A DNA stretch of 64,000 bases from UBA3775 sp964584255 (GTDB lineage: Bacteria > Bacillota > Clostridia > Lachnospirales > Lachnospiraceae), in NCBI GenBank assembly GCA_964584255.1, contig CAZOZM010000001.1, forward strand, positions 186,001 through 250,000, given 5' to 3'. A program made the translations under genes and the position numbers. Positions 8,571 through 16,279 of the stretch are shown here, in pieces. Under the pieces are notes generated by a model. That model saw only the letters and a program-made list of their open reading frames with translations, ran no database searches and was not told where the DNA came from. Each line of letters starts with the position of its first letter. The first letter of the stretch is position 1.

Positions 8571-9719
8571 TCACAGTTTTTTTACATAAAATCCCGGGGA
8601 TGACTCCTTAATATAGCCCTTTGTATTAAGGCTCATTATTGTCTGTAAAACCTCAAAGTATGTCATTCCGCTTTTTTCGACCAACTCATCCATATGAATC
8701 GGTTCAAAACTTAGCAAAGCATACAATATAATTTCATCTTTTTCAAGTGTCAAATCTTTAATTTTTTGACAATTTTCAGAAAATTCACCGACACAGTCAA
8801 ATTTGAAAGCGTACTGTTCATCCTTTCCTTTTATAATCTGTTGATTATCAGATAACTCAAATGCTGCAAGAATTTCTTCCGGGCTTAAGACTATTCCCGC
8901 TCCCGTCCTAGCCATTTCAAGACATCCCTCACTTAATTCATCACCTATTCTTCCAGGTATAACATACACATCCTTTCCCTGTTCCAAAGCGTTGTCAACC
9001 GTTATCATGGTTCCACTCTTCTTTTTTGCCTCAACCACAAGAAGAACATCTGCAAATCCGGATATCAGTCTGTTTCTTTCAGGAAAATGATTCTTTGCAC
9101 CGGGTGTTCCCAGATAGTATTCTGTTACAACACCACCTTTTTCACTCATTTCGTGATACAAGTCCCCATTTTGTGCCGGATAAATAACATCCGGTCCCGT
9201 CCCCAAAACTCCCAAGGTATATGCACCTGCACTAAGAGCCGCACGATGAGAAAATCCATCTATGCCATATGCAAGACCGCTTATAATCTGGCATCCGGAT
9301 TTTCCAAGTTTTCCTGAAAACTCTTCTGCAATCGTTTTACCATATCCTGAACATTTTCGTGCTCCAATAACGGCAATCGAAGGTTTTTTCGGATTTGGAA
9401 GTCTTCCTTTATAAAACAGTCCTATCGGTGGATTATAGAGATTTTTCAGTTTTTCCGGAAAATCTTTGTCATAAAAACTTACATATGTAACATTATTCCT
9501 GTGAAGCTGATTCATTATCACGTCCGGGTCAAACCCTTTCCTGCTTCTGTTTATCTCCGATTTTACCCGCTCACTAAATGCTGTCTTCTCTAAAGTTTCA
9601 TATTTCACGTTAAAAATCTCATATGGGCTGCCAAAAAACCTCAAAAGTTTAAATTTATCAGATAGTTCCAAAGCCGCTATGGAAGACAGCCATAAGGCAT
9701 ATTCAAAATCATTCATCAT
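8571..9719 (-). CDS. dprA: DNA-protecting protein DprA (Smf)
   Basis: A DprA of about 382 residues. The Rossmann-like core is clear: GARKCSGYGK, IISGLAYGIDGFSHRAAL, LGTGPDVIYPAQN, FPERNRLISG and SGTMITVDNALEQGKDVYV. DprA loads RecA on incoming single-stranded DNA during transformation. The C-terminal region (from about 310) looks like the usual winged-helix domain. The start is uncertain: ATGs at 9719 and 9716 lack a close ribosome-binding site, and a GTG at 9740 lies inside a perfect hairpin with GGAGGAAGGAG about 20 bases away. It is flanked by comM and topA, as in many Firmicutes. Confidence 0.93.
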   Translation of the reverse strand: MMNDFEYALWLSSIAALELSDKFKLLRFFGSPYEIFNVKYETLEKTAFSERVKSEINRSRKGFDPDVIMNQLHRNNVTYVSFYDKDFPEKLKNLYNPPIGLFYKGRLPNPKKPSIAVIGARKCSGYGKTIAEEFSGKLGKSGCQIISGLAYGIDGFSHRAALSAGAYTLGVLGTGPDVIYPAQNGDLYHEMSEKGGVVTEYYLGTPGAKNHFPERNRLISGFADVLLVVEAKKKSGTMITVDNALEQGKDVYVIPGRIGDELSEGCLEMARTGAGIVLSPEEILAAFELSDNQQIIKGKDEQYAFKFDCVGEFSENCQKIKDLTLEKDEIILYALLSFEPIHMDELVEKSGMTYFEVLQTIMSLNTKGYIKESSPGFYVKKL

Positions 9720-9731
9720 ATCATATAAATC

Positions 9732-9754
9732 CGTTATCACTCACTGTGATAACG
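9732..9754. repeat. Perfect inverted repeat before dprA
   Basis: Arms CGTTATCAC (9732-9740) and GTGATAACG (9746-9754) are perfectly complementary over 9 bp around a 5-base loop. The element lies between a strong ribosome-binding site (AGGAGGAAGGAG, 9761-9772) and the dprA start codons. On the mRNA it could form a hairpin that hides the GTG at 9740; on DNA it could be an operator. No U-run follows, so it is not a terminator. Confidence 0.6.
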
Positions 9755-9828
9755 TTTTCTCTCCTTCCTCCTGTTTCCCGTAAAATCTAAATATTTTGCA
9801 ATCATTTGCACATTCCATCACATTATAT

Positions 9829-11340
9829 TCAAACTTCATATAAGGAATCTATTCGGTACATTAATGCTTCCATCACATGTCTGTCCTGAATTTCTTCGCA
9901 CCCTTCCAGGTCTGCAATTGTCCTGGATGTTTTTAATATCCGATAATAACTTCTGGCACTTATATCTTTTCTTGAAAAAGTCTCTCTTAAAAGTGCCTTT
10001 GATGAAGGTTTTATTCTGCAAAACTCTTCAGTCTCTTTGGAATTTAATCTGGAATTATACTTGTTTTCTATCTTTTCATACCGTTTTTCCTGCATATCCC
10101 TTGCTCTTTTAATTCTTTTATAAATTGAAGCGGAAGATTCCGATTTATTCTTTGAATCCATTTCTTCGAATTTTATTGGCGTAACATTCACCATAAGATC
10201 TATTCTGTCCAATATCGGCTGACTGATTTTTGACAAATATCTTTTTATCTGTGTTTGTGTGCAGCGGCATTTCTTCATATCAGGATAGTATCCGCACGGA
10301 CACCTGTTCATTGCTGCAACCAGAGTAAAATCAGCCGGATACTCTGTTGATCCATTTATTCTGTTTATTGTTATCTTATGATTTTCCAACGGCTGTCTCA
10401 TAATTTCAATTACATCACGATTAAATTCAGGAAATTCATCCATGAACAAAATTCCAAAATCAGCATAGCTGATTTCTCCGGGTTTTGGTACCCTTCCACC
10501 TCCGGCCAAAGCAATCTTTGTTATCGAATGATGTGGTTCCCGAAAAGGTCTTACCGTAACCAGCCCTCCGTTTCCCAGTTTTCCTGCAGAAGAATAGATG
10601 CGTGTCAGTTGAATCTGCTCCTTGTATGACAATGGCGGCATTATTCCCGGTATCCGCTTTGCAATCATACTTTTTCCTGCCCCCGGTGGTCCACAAAGTA
10701 ACAGATTATGAAAACCGGCAGCGGTTATCTCAGCTGCTCTTTTCGCCGCATACTGTCCTTTTACTTCAGAGAAATCATCAACCTTTTCGATATTTATTCC
10801 TTCTTTTTTTTCAAACGAATACTGATCATAACCACCATTAAAATATGAAACCGCCTCCTGCAAAGAGGCGACCGGAATAATATCCATTCCTTCCACAACT
10901 TTTGCTTCATTCAGGTTCTCTACCGGAATCATAATCTTTTTGAATCCTTTTTCCATCATATCAATGACGTAAGAAATAACTCCATTTACCGGAGAAACTT
11001 CACCATTCAGTTTCAGTTCTCCCAAGATACATAAACCTTCCAGCCTATCCTGTGATATTACACTTTCACAAACCAGCATACCTATTGCAATGGCAAGATC
11101 ATATTGTGTTCCGCTTTTCCTTATGTCTGCCGGCGAAAGATTAACCGTTATTTTCTTTGTACTGAATTCATACCCCGAATTTTTAATGGCAATACGTACT
11201 CTTTCCCTGGCTTCTTTTACTTCTGAGGTCAGATAACCCACCATTTCCATTCCCGGCAGCCCGTTGCTGACATCCGTTTCTATTCTTATAGGTACGGCAT
11301 CTATACCATCCAACATTGCACTATAACTAATACTCAACAT
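9829..11340 (-). CDS. comM: ComM/YifB-like Mg-chelatase family AAA+ ATPase
   Basis: A 503-residue YifB/ComM family protein. The N-terminal Lon-protease-like S5 fold domain covers about residues 1-170 (SNGLPGMEMVGYLTSEVKEA). The AAA+ module has Walker A LLLCGPPGAGKSMIAKRIPG and Walker B ILFMDEFPEF. A C-terminal Mg-chelatase domain contains the Cys-rich CPCGYYPDMKKCRCT. The family includes the branch-migration helicase ComM that supports integration of transforming DNA. The start at 11340 (MLSISYSAML) has GGAGG at 8-base spacing; the frame runs open to 11415 without other support. Together with dprA it suggests a natural-transformation module. Confidence 0.92.
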   Translation of the reverse strand: MLSISYSAMLDGIDAVPIRIETDVSNGLPGMEMVGYLTSEVKEARERVRIAIKNSGYEFSTKKITVNLSPADIRKSGTQYDLAIAIGMLVCESVISQDRLEGLCILGELKLNGEVSPVNGVISYVIDMMEKGFKKIMIPVENLNEAKVVEGMDIIPVASLQEAVSYFNGGYDQYSFEKKEGINIEKVDDFSEVKGQYAAKRAAEITAAGFHNLLLCGPPGAGKSMIAKRIPGIMPPLSYKEQIQLTRIYSSAGKLGNGGLVTVRPFREPHHSITKIALAGGGRVPKPGEISYADFGILFMDEFPEFNRDVIEIMRQPLENHKITINRINGSTEYPADFTLVAAMNRCPCGYYPDMKKCRCTQTQIKRYLSKISQPILDRIDLMVNVTPIKFEEMDSKNKSESSASIYKRIKRARDMQEKRYEKIENKYNSRLNSKETEEFCRIKPSSKALLRETFSRKDISARSYYRILKTSRTIADLEGCEEIQDRHVMEALMYRIDSLYEV

Positions 11341-11409
11341 TACATATACCTCCGTTCGTTTTATGATACATGAAGGCATAGCCGGATTTCCATTGTCATA
11401 AAATAAAAA

Positions 11410-11438
11410 AAGCACTCTTCATTTCATGAAAAGTGCTT
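11410..11438 (-). terminator. Terminator after DUF4867-nrdR
   Basis: Inverted repeat AAGCACTcTTCAT / ATGAAaAGTGCTT (one mismatch, 3-base loop), followed on the minus strand by TTTTTTATTT. It lies downstream of nrdR and upstream of comM, separating the two transcripts. Confidence 0.8.
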
Positions 11439-11521
11439 AAATTTAAAAATTTATTTCTGAATATAAAATGTCACAATGTAACAAAAAATCAAATCCAAAA
11501 TGTACAATCTGACATATTATT

Positions 11522-11980
11522 TTACTGTGAAGGAGAAAGCATTGTTCTGAGCTCGTCCATAAATGTATTCACATCCTTAAATTCTCTGTAAACGGATGCA
11601 AATCTTACATAAGCAACATCGTCAACCTCTTTGAGCTTATCCATTACTATCTCACCGATTACACTGCTCTTAATCTCTCTCTCTTCAAGATTGAAAATAG
11701 CAGTTTCTACCTGATCAACAAGCTTAGTAATCTGTTCTACTGATATCGGTCTCTTATGACATGCCCTGAAAATACCATTTTCAATCTTGCTTCTGTCATA
11801 GGACTCCCTTATATTGTCTTTTTTTATGATAACAAGCGGAAGAGACTCGATTTTTTCATACGTTGTAAATCTTTTGTTACACAAATCACACTGTCTTCTT
11901 CTTCTGATTGACGCATTGTCATCAGCAGGTCTTGAATCAATTACCTTTGTATTATCATCACCACAAAACGGACACTTCAT
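11522..11980 (-). CDS. nrdR: Transcriptional repressor NrdR
   Basis: A 152-residue NrdR, the ATP/dATP-sensing repressor of ribonucleotide reductase genes. The N-terminal zinc ribbon begins MKCPFCGDDNTKVIDSRP with the second Cys pair in CDLCNKRFTTYE. The ATP-cone domain follows with VIKKDNIRESYDRSKIENG. The ATG at 11980 is correct because GGAGGGAG lies just upstream, within the longer frame to 11992. It is 33 bases downstream of the DUF4867 gene and ends at a good terminator. Confidence 0.96.
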   Translation of the reverse strand: MKCPFCGDDNTKVIDSRPADDNASIRRRRQCDLCNKRFTTYEKIESLPLVIIKKDNIRESYDRSKIENGIFRACHKRPISVEQITKLVDQVETAIFNLEEREIKSSVIGEIVMDKLKEVDDVAYVRFASVYREFKDVNTFMDELRTMLSPSQ

Positions 11981-12013
11981 AACTCCCTCCAAATGTATAA
12001 ATTTATTTGTCGG

Positions 12014-12661
12014 CTATATTAAGGAAGCAATATCTATATTATCTCCACTTATGCCAATTACCGCTCCCTGCTCAACTTCTGACGCATCCTTATGTGCGAT
12101 CAGCCATTTATTTGAAGCAAAGAGCTTCCTGTCTTCATCATTTTTTATTTCTATTACAGGCTTTTCATAGTTTGTTCCTTTTGGAAGAACAATAACCACC
12201 TTAAAGCTTTCGCCTTTTTTTGCTGAACATGGTGCATAATGTAAAGTTGTAGCATAGAGTTCCACAGCCGTTCCTGCCGGACAAAAGAATGCTTCAACCA
12301 TTGATGAATCAAGCATCTTTCCATTTGCCTGACTCTGCTGTTCTGCAAGTAAAAGAATGCAATCCGTTCCCGCAATGTCTATCTCACTGTCCCTGTGATA
12401 TTCCAGGCAGTTTAACTTTGTATTATATCCATTACAGTAACCAATCTGAATAGGCATGCCACCATAAACATTTTCGGAAAGTTCCTTGAACGATACCGTA
12501 TTTTCAAGGCAGCTTTCGGCTGGAACATATACTACCGAATCTGATGGTGCAGGAGTTTTTTCTTCCAACTCCTGTAAAAGTTTTCCAAAATCATGCCCCG
12601 TTACAATTCTTCCATACTTTAAAAAAGATTCATCCGTAACTTTTTTTATCGCCAATCCCAT
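12014..12661 (-). CDS. DUF4867 family protein (cupin-like), function unknown
   Basis: A 215-residue cytosolic protein that I recognise as DUF4867 from the segment around LEYHRDSEIDIAGTDCILLLA and ATTLHYAPC. The pattern of short strands with His and Glu residues resembles ureidoglycolate-lyase-like cupins, suggesting a small-molecule enzyme; no activity can be named. The start at 12661 (MGLAIKKVTD) has GGAGG five bases upstream; the longer frame to 12679 does not. It forms a probable operon with nrdR. A near-perfect palindrome covers its likely promoter. Confidence 0.7.
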   Translation of the reverse strand: MGLAIKKVTDESFLKYGRIVTGHDFGKLLQELEEKTPAPSDSVVYVPAESCLENTVSFKELSENVYGGMPIQIGYCNGYNTKLNCLEYHRDSEIDIAGTDCILLLAEQQSQANGKMLDSSMVEAFFCPAGTAVELYATTLHYAPCSAKKGESFKVVIVLPKGTNYEKPVIEIKNDEDRKLFASNKWLIAHKDASEVEQGAVIGISGDNIDIASLI

Positions 12662-13125
12662 AACGACCTCCATAATCATATCTTATATACCAAACACTTT
12701 TACTCTAACTCTTTTCATCTGAGAAAAAAATTGTATGAATAAAAGATTATATACTTGGTATTTAGTATATCATAATACTTTTTTTCTTTCAACCTCACAT
12801 ACATTTTTTGTCGAAAAGATGGGCAGTTTTCAGCATATTATGCGAAGACACTGTATTTATCATATTTTTTGACAATTGAACTTTGCTCTTTTTTCTTAAC
12901 CGGATTTATTTCGTCTGATTACGGTTTTACAAACAGAGTTAAAACATGACTGTAATAAGTTTAAAAAATATCTGATATTTAGTCTAAAAAAACTCTTCCA
13001 GCCTTGTAAAGCATGAACCGTTATTGTATAATATCAGACGGTATTCTGACATTTCATTATAATGCTTTAAATGTTATTCTACCCGCAACAAATACAATAC
13101 AGATATGCTTATATGGAGGTATTTT
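12662..13125. other. Divergent intergenic region between DUF4867 and pyrB
   Basis: This AT-rich region has no gene that I can support. On the left it holds a minus-strand TATAAT (12746-12751) overlapped by the inverted repeat ATATACT-N8-AGTATAT near 12750-12771, a candidate operator for DUF4867-nrdR. On the right it holds the pyrB promoter and leader. The middle (about 12790-12990) shows nothing recognisable. Confidence 0.6.
13004..13032 (+). promoter_or_regulatory. Promoter of pyrBI
   Basis: -35 TTGTAA (13004-13009), 17-base spacer, -10 TATAAT (13027-13032). It gives a leader of about 85 bases before pyrB. The leader contains a short TCAGA/TCTGA hairpin and the palindrome CATTATAATG (13055-13064), but no terminator-like structure, so attenuation is not supported. 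Confidence 0.7.
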
Positions 13126-14052
13126 ATGAGACACTTACTGAGTCCACTGGATTTTTCCATTGAAGAGGTTGAACATACTCTTAAATTAGCTCATGACATA
13201 ATGCTTAATCCTGAAAAGTATGCTCATGTTTGTGACGGTAAAAAAATCGCAACATTGTTTTATGAGCCAAGTACAAGAACAAGATTAAGTTTCGAAGCTG
13301 CCATGATAAATCTTGGAGGAAAAGCACTTGGTTTTCAATCAGCAGATTCATCATCGGCATCAAAAGGAGAAAGTGTTGCTGATACAATCCGTGTAATATC
13401 CTGTTATGCGGATATCTGTGCAATGAGACATCCTAAAGAAGGTGCTCCTTTAGTAGCATCCCAATATTCCGGTATTCCTGTAATCAATGCAGGTGACGGC
13501 GGTCACAATCATCCTACACAGACATTTACCGATTTGTTTACAATCAAAACATTAAAAGGCCGTCTTGATAACCTCACCATTGGTCTTTGCGGTGACTTAA
13601 AATTCGGACGTACCGTTCACTCTCTCATCAATGCGATGAAGAGATATGCGAATGTAAGATTTGTTCTCATTTCTCCTGAAGAGTTAAGAATACCTCAGTA
13701 TCTCAGAGATACCCTGACAAAAGAAAATTACGATTTTACCGAAGTAAGAAATCTTGAGGATGTTATCGGGGAACTTGATGTACTTTACATGACCAGAGTT
13801 CAAAAAGAAAGATTCTTTAATGAAGAGGAATACATCAGACTTAAGAACAGCTTTATTCTTGACAGCAAAAAAATGTCATTTGCAAAAGATGATTGTTACA
13901 TTCTTCATCCTCTTCCACGAGTAAATGAAATTGCCGTGGAAATAGATAATGATCCGAGAGCCGCATACTTCAAGCAGGTTCAGAATGGTGTATATGTCCG
14001 TATGGCATTAATCATGATTCTTCTCGGTCTTGATAAGGACTTTGATTTATAG
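13126..14052 (+). CDS. pyrB: Aspartate carbamoyltransferase, catalytic chain
   Basis: A 308-residue ATCase catalytic subunit for the first committed step of pyrimidine synthesis. The carbamoyl-phosphate loop FYEPSTRTRLSFEAAM is intact, as are GDGGHNHPTQTFTDLFTI and the C-terminal HPLPRVNEIA. The start MRHLLSPLDF has ATGGAGG upstream; the longer frame to 13105 lacks support. It precedes pyrI by 10 bases. It is the bacterial class with a separate regulatory chain, unlike the PyrR-controlled trimeric enzyme of Bacillus. Confidence 0.97.
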   Translation: MRHLLSPLDFSIEEVEHTLKLAHDIMLNPEKYAHVCDGKKIATLFYEPSTRTRLSFEAAMINLGGKALGFQSADSSSASKGESVADTIRVISCYADICAMRHPKEGAPLVASQYSGIPVINAGDGGHNHPTQTFTDLFTIKTLKGRLDNLTIGLCGDLKFGRTVHSLINAMKRYANVRFVLISPEELRIPQYLRDTLTKENYDFTEVRNLEDVIGELDVLYMTRVQKERFFNEEEYIRLKNSFILDSKKMSFAKDDCYILHPLPRVNEIAVEIDNDPRAAYFKQVQNGVYVRMALIMILLGLDKDFDL

Positions 14053-14062
14053 GAGGTAAAAT

Positions 14063-14500
14063 ATGCTTAATATAGGCGGTTTATCAGAAGGCGTTGTAAT
14101 TGACCACATTAAAGCCGGCGGCGCTATGAAAATATACAATTATCTTGAAATGGATAAGTGGGATACTCAGATTGCGATAATAAAAAATGCAACAAGTAAA
14201 AAAATGGGTCGAAAAGACATAATCAAAATCGAAGGACCTGTTAACGATAAACTTGATATGCTTGGTGTTATTGATCCGTCAATAACTTTCAACATAATAA
14301 AGGATAATGCCATTGTTGAAAAAAGAAAGGTAAGCATTCCTGAGGAAGTTGTCAATATTATTCATTGCCAGAATCCAAGATGTATAACATCCATTGAGCA
14401 GGAACTTCCTCACATCTTCAAACTTACCGATAAAGAAAATAAAGTTTACAGATGTGTTTACTGTGAGCAGAAATATAAAGAAAGAAAATACAACAGTTAA
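14063..14500 (+). CDS. pyrI: Aspartate carbamoyltransferase, regulatory chain
   Basis: A 145-residue PyrI. The allosteric nucleotide-binding domain is N-terminal (GVVIDHIKAGGAMKIYNYL). The C-terminal zinc domain has two Cys pairs, CQNPRC and CVYC, needed for contact with PyrB. AGGAGG precedes the ATG at 14063. The presence of PyrI indicates end-product control of ATCase at the protein level by CTP/ATP. A strong hairpin follows. Confidence 0.96.
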   Translation: MLNIGGLSEGVVIDHIKAGGAMKIYNYLEMDKWDTQIAIIKNATSKKMGRKDIIKIEGPVNDKLDMLGVIDPSITFNIIKDNAIVEKRKVSIPEEVVNIIHCQNPRCITSIEQELPHIFKLTDKENKVYRCVYCEQKYKERKYNS

Positions 14501-14503
14501 AAG

Positions 14504-14535
14504 AACCCCCTCTTAGTTCATACCAAGAGGGGGTT
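14504..14535. terminator. Shared terminator between pyrBI and the ABC export operon
   Basis: Perfect 11-bp arms AACCCCCTCTT / AAGAGGGGGTT with a 10-base loop, followed on the plus strand by TTCTTTTT. It begins 4 bases after pyrI and ends 6 bases before the stop of the convergent ATPase gene, so it can serve both strands (weaker U-run on the minus side). Confidence 0.88.
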
Positions 14536-14541
14536 TTCTTT

Positions 14542-15516
14542 TTAAGGTCGTTCTATAATAATCCTACCGTCTTCCAAATAAATTTTTACCTTATTTCCTT
14601 CAATTCCGGCGGATTCAAGAATCTCACGAGGTATTTGCAGTCTGCCTACTCTATCGAGAATTGCATATTCTTCGTGTGTTGCCGACGTATCGTTTTCAAC
14701 AGACAGTGCTTCAACATTATCCGTATGAATTTCTGAATTATCAGTTTTTTTCGCTACACGCTCACTGCTTGTTTTCCCATCCCTTACCATAATTACCCTG
14801 TTTACTTTATTTGCAAGATTAACATCATGGGTAACTATTACTATTGTTGTTCCAAGCTCTTCATTAAGCTTTCTGAAAACATCAAGTATCTGGTCTGAAG
14901 TTTTTTGATCAACTGATCCCGTCGGTTCATCAGCCAATAACAGTTTCGGATTGTTTGCCAAGGCAATTGCAATCGCGATTCGCTGCTGTTCTCCTCCGGA
15001 AAGCTGATTTAATTTTGAATTCATACGATGACTCATGCCAACCATTTCAAGAAGCATTTTTGCACGCTCTTCCTTAGCCTCTTTTTTGTTACCATTAAAT
15101 AACATTGGCAGCATGACATTTTCAAGCGCCGTCAGGTATGGAAAAAGGTTTCTCGCATTGTTCTGCCATACAAAGCCTACCGTTTCCTGTTTATACTTTA
15201 CATACTCTTTTTCGTTTAATTTAAACAAATCTTTACCGTCAACATAAAGTTTTCCTGCTGACGGTCTGTCCAAGCCCCCTATCATATTCAAAAAGGTTGA
15301 CTTTCCCGAACCTGAACTTCCTATGATTGCAACAAGCTCACCTTTGTTTATTTTTAGTTCAAGTCCCTGAAGCGCAAGGACTTCCGTATCTGCTGTCTTA
15401 TAAATCTTTACAAGATTCTCACATAAAATCATGACGTCATCATTCAGATAATCTTCCAGTTCTTTATCTGTTGATGCTGTATATGCAGACATAAATGAAT
15501 TTTTTTCTTTATCCAT
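14542..15516 (-). CDS. ABC transporter ATP-binding protein with C-terminal AbrB-like domain
   Basis: A 324-residue MacB/LolD-type ATPase. Walker A is IGSSGSGKSTFLN, the signature LSGGEQQRIAIA and Walker B LLLADEPTGS. After about residue 245 there is a low-complexity linker (KKTDNSEIHTDN...). A terminal stretch of roughly 40 residues follows, DRVGRLQIPREILESAGI and then VKIYLEDGRIIIE. This is the pattern of a SpoVT/AbrB swapped-hairpin domain, normally a DNA-binding or dimerisation module. It is the last gene of the five-gene exporter operon. The extra domain is intact and in frame; its role here is unknown. Confidence 0.88.
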   Translation of the reverse strand: MDKEKNSFMSAYTASTDKELEDYLNDDVMILCENLVKIYKTADTEVLALQGLELKINKGELVAIIGSSGSGKSTFLNMIGGLDRPSAGKLYVDGKDLFKLNEKEYVKYKQETVGFVWQNNARNLFPYLTALENVMLPMLFNGNKKEAKEERAKMLLEMVGMSHRMNSKLNQLSGGEQQRIAIAIALANNPKLLLADEPTGSVDQKTSDQILDVFRKLNEELGTTIVIVTHDVNLANKVNRVIMVRDGKTSSERVAKKTDNSEIHTDNVEALSVENDTSATHEEYAILDRVGRLQIPREILESAGIEGNKVKIYLEDGRIIIERP

Positions 15517-15563
15517 ATTTACCTCAATTCCACGAAAAATATTTCTGATTTACGATATGTCTG

Positions 15564-16268
15564 TTATTCATTTTCCGCTTTAGACATATTATCGGTGAAA
15601 TTAACTATTTCACCATCAAGGATTTCATATACATAATCTCCGAACTCCATCATTTTCGGATCATGTGTCGTCATGACAATTGTTAGTTTCTCTTTTTTTA
15701 TAAGCTCTTTAAAGAGACTGATTACTTTTAAACTTGTATAAGAATCCAACTCACCTGTCGGTTCGTCAGCGAATATAACCTTTGGCCGGTGAGCAAGTGC
15801 CCTGGCAATTGCCACTCTCTGCTGTTCACCACCGGATAATTCTTCCGGCATATGTGTTGCTCTTTTTGAGAGATTAACCATTGCAAGACATTCGGATGTT
15901 CTTTCCTTCCAATCCTCCTTATATTCCGATAACCTGAGAGCATATTCAATATTCTGATATGCATTCATTACAGGAATAAGAGCAACGGACTGAAATATAA
16001 ATCCCAATTCCTCTCTTCTGATTTTTTCAAGCTTATTATAGTCATAATCTGTAATATCCGTACCGTTAAAAACCAGCTGACCATCTGTCTGTTTATCAAG
16101 GCACCCTATAATATTCAATAAAGTCGTCTTTCCGGAACCCGAACGCCCCTTAAATATGGTCAATGCTCCCTCGGGGATTTTAATATCAATCCCCTTGAGC
16201 GCATAAAAATCATTGCCTGCAACTTTAAAACTTCTTTTAATGCCTTTTGTTTCAATAATATAATTCAT
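15564..16268 (-). CDS. ABC transporter ATP-binding protein (MacB/LolD type)
   Basis: A 234-residue ATPase with Walker A FKGRSGSGKTTLLNIIGC, signature ELSGGEQQRVAIARA and Walker B VIFADEPTGELD. It belongs to the FtsX-permease-associated group that drives mechanotransmission export or membrane-protein remodelling. The ATG at 16268 has AGGAG seven bases upstream. It lies 11 bases after the permease gene and before a second ATPase. Two distinct ATPases beside one permease suggest a heterodimeric nucleotide-binding pair. Confidence 0.92.
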   Translation of the reverse strand: MNYIIETKGIKRSFKVAGNDFYALKGIDIKIPEGALTIFKGRSGSGKTTLLNIIGCLDKQTDGQLVFNGTDITDYDYNKLEKIRREELGFIFQSVALIPVMNAYQNIEYALRLSEYKEDWKERTSECLAMVNLSKRATHMPEELSGGEQQRVAIARALAHRPKVIFADEPTGELDSYTSLKVISLFKELIKKEKLTIVMTTHDPKMMEFGDYVYEILDGEIVNFTDNMSKAENE

Positions 16269-16279
16269 ATGCAATCTCC

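Noticed and set aside
12790..12990. A possible small gene or RNA in the middle of the DUF4867-pyrB gap.
   Set aside because: No frame with a ribosome-binding site and no stable structure could be supported.
13033..13125. UTP-sensitive attenuation or a PyrR site in the pyrB leader.
   Set aside because: No terminator hairpin, leader peptide or T-run at the start site was seen; only weak short palindromes are present.
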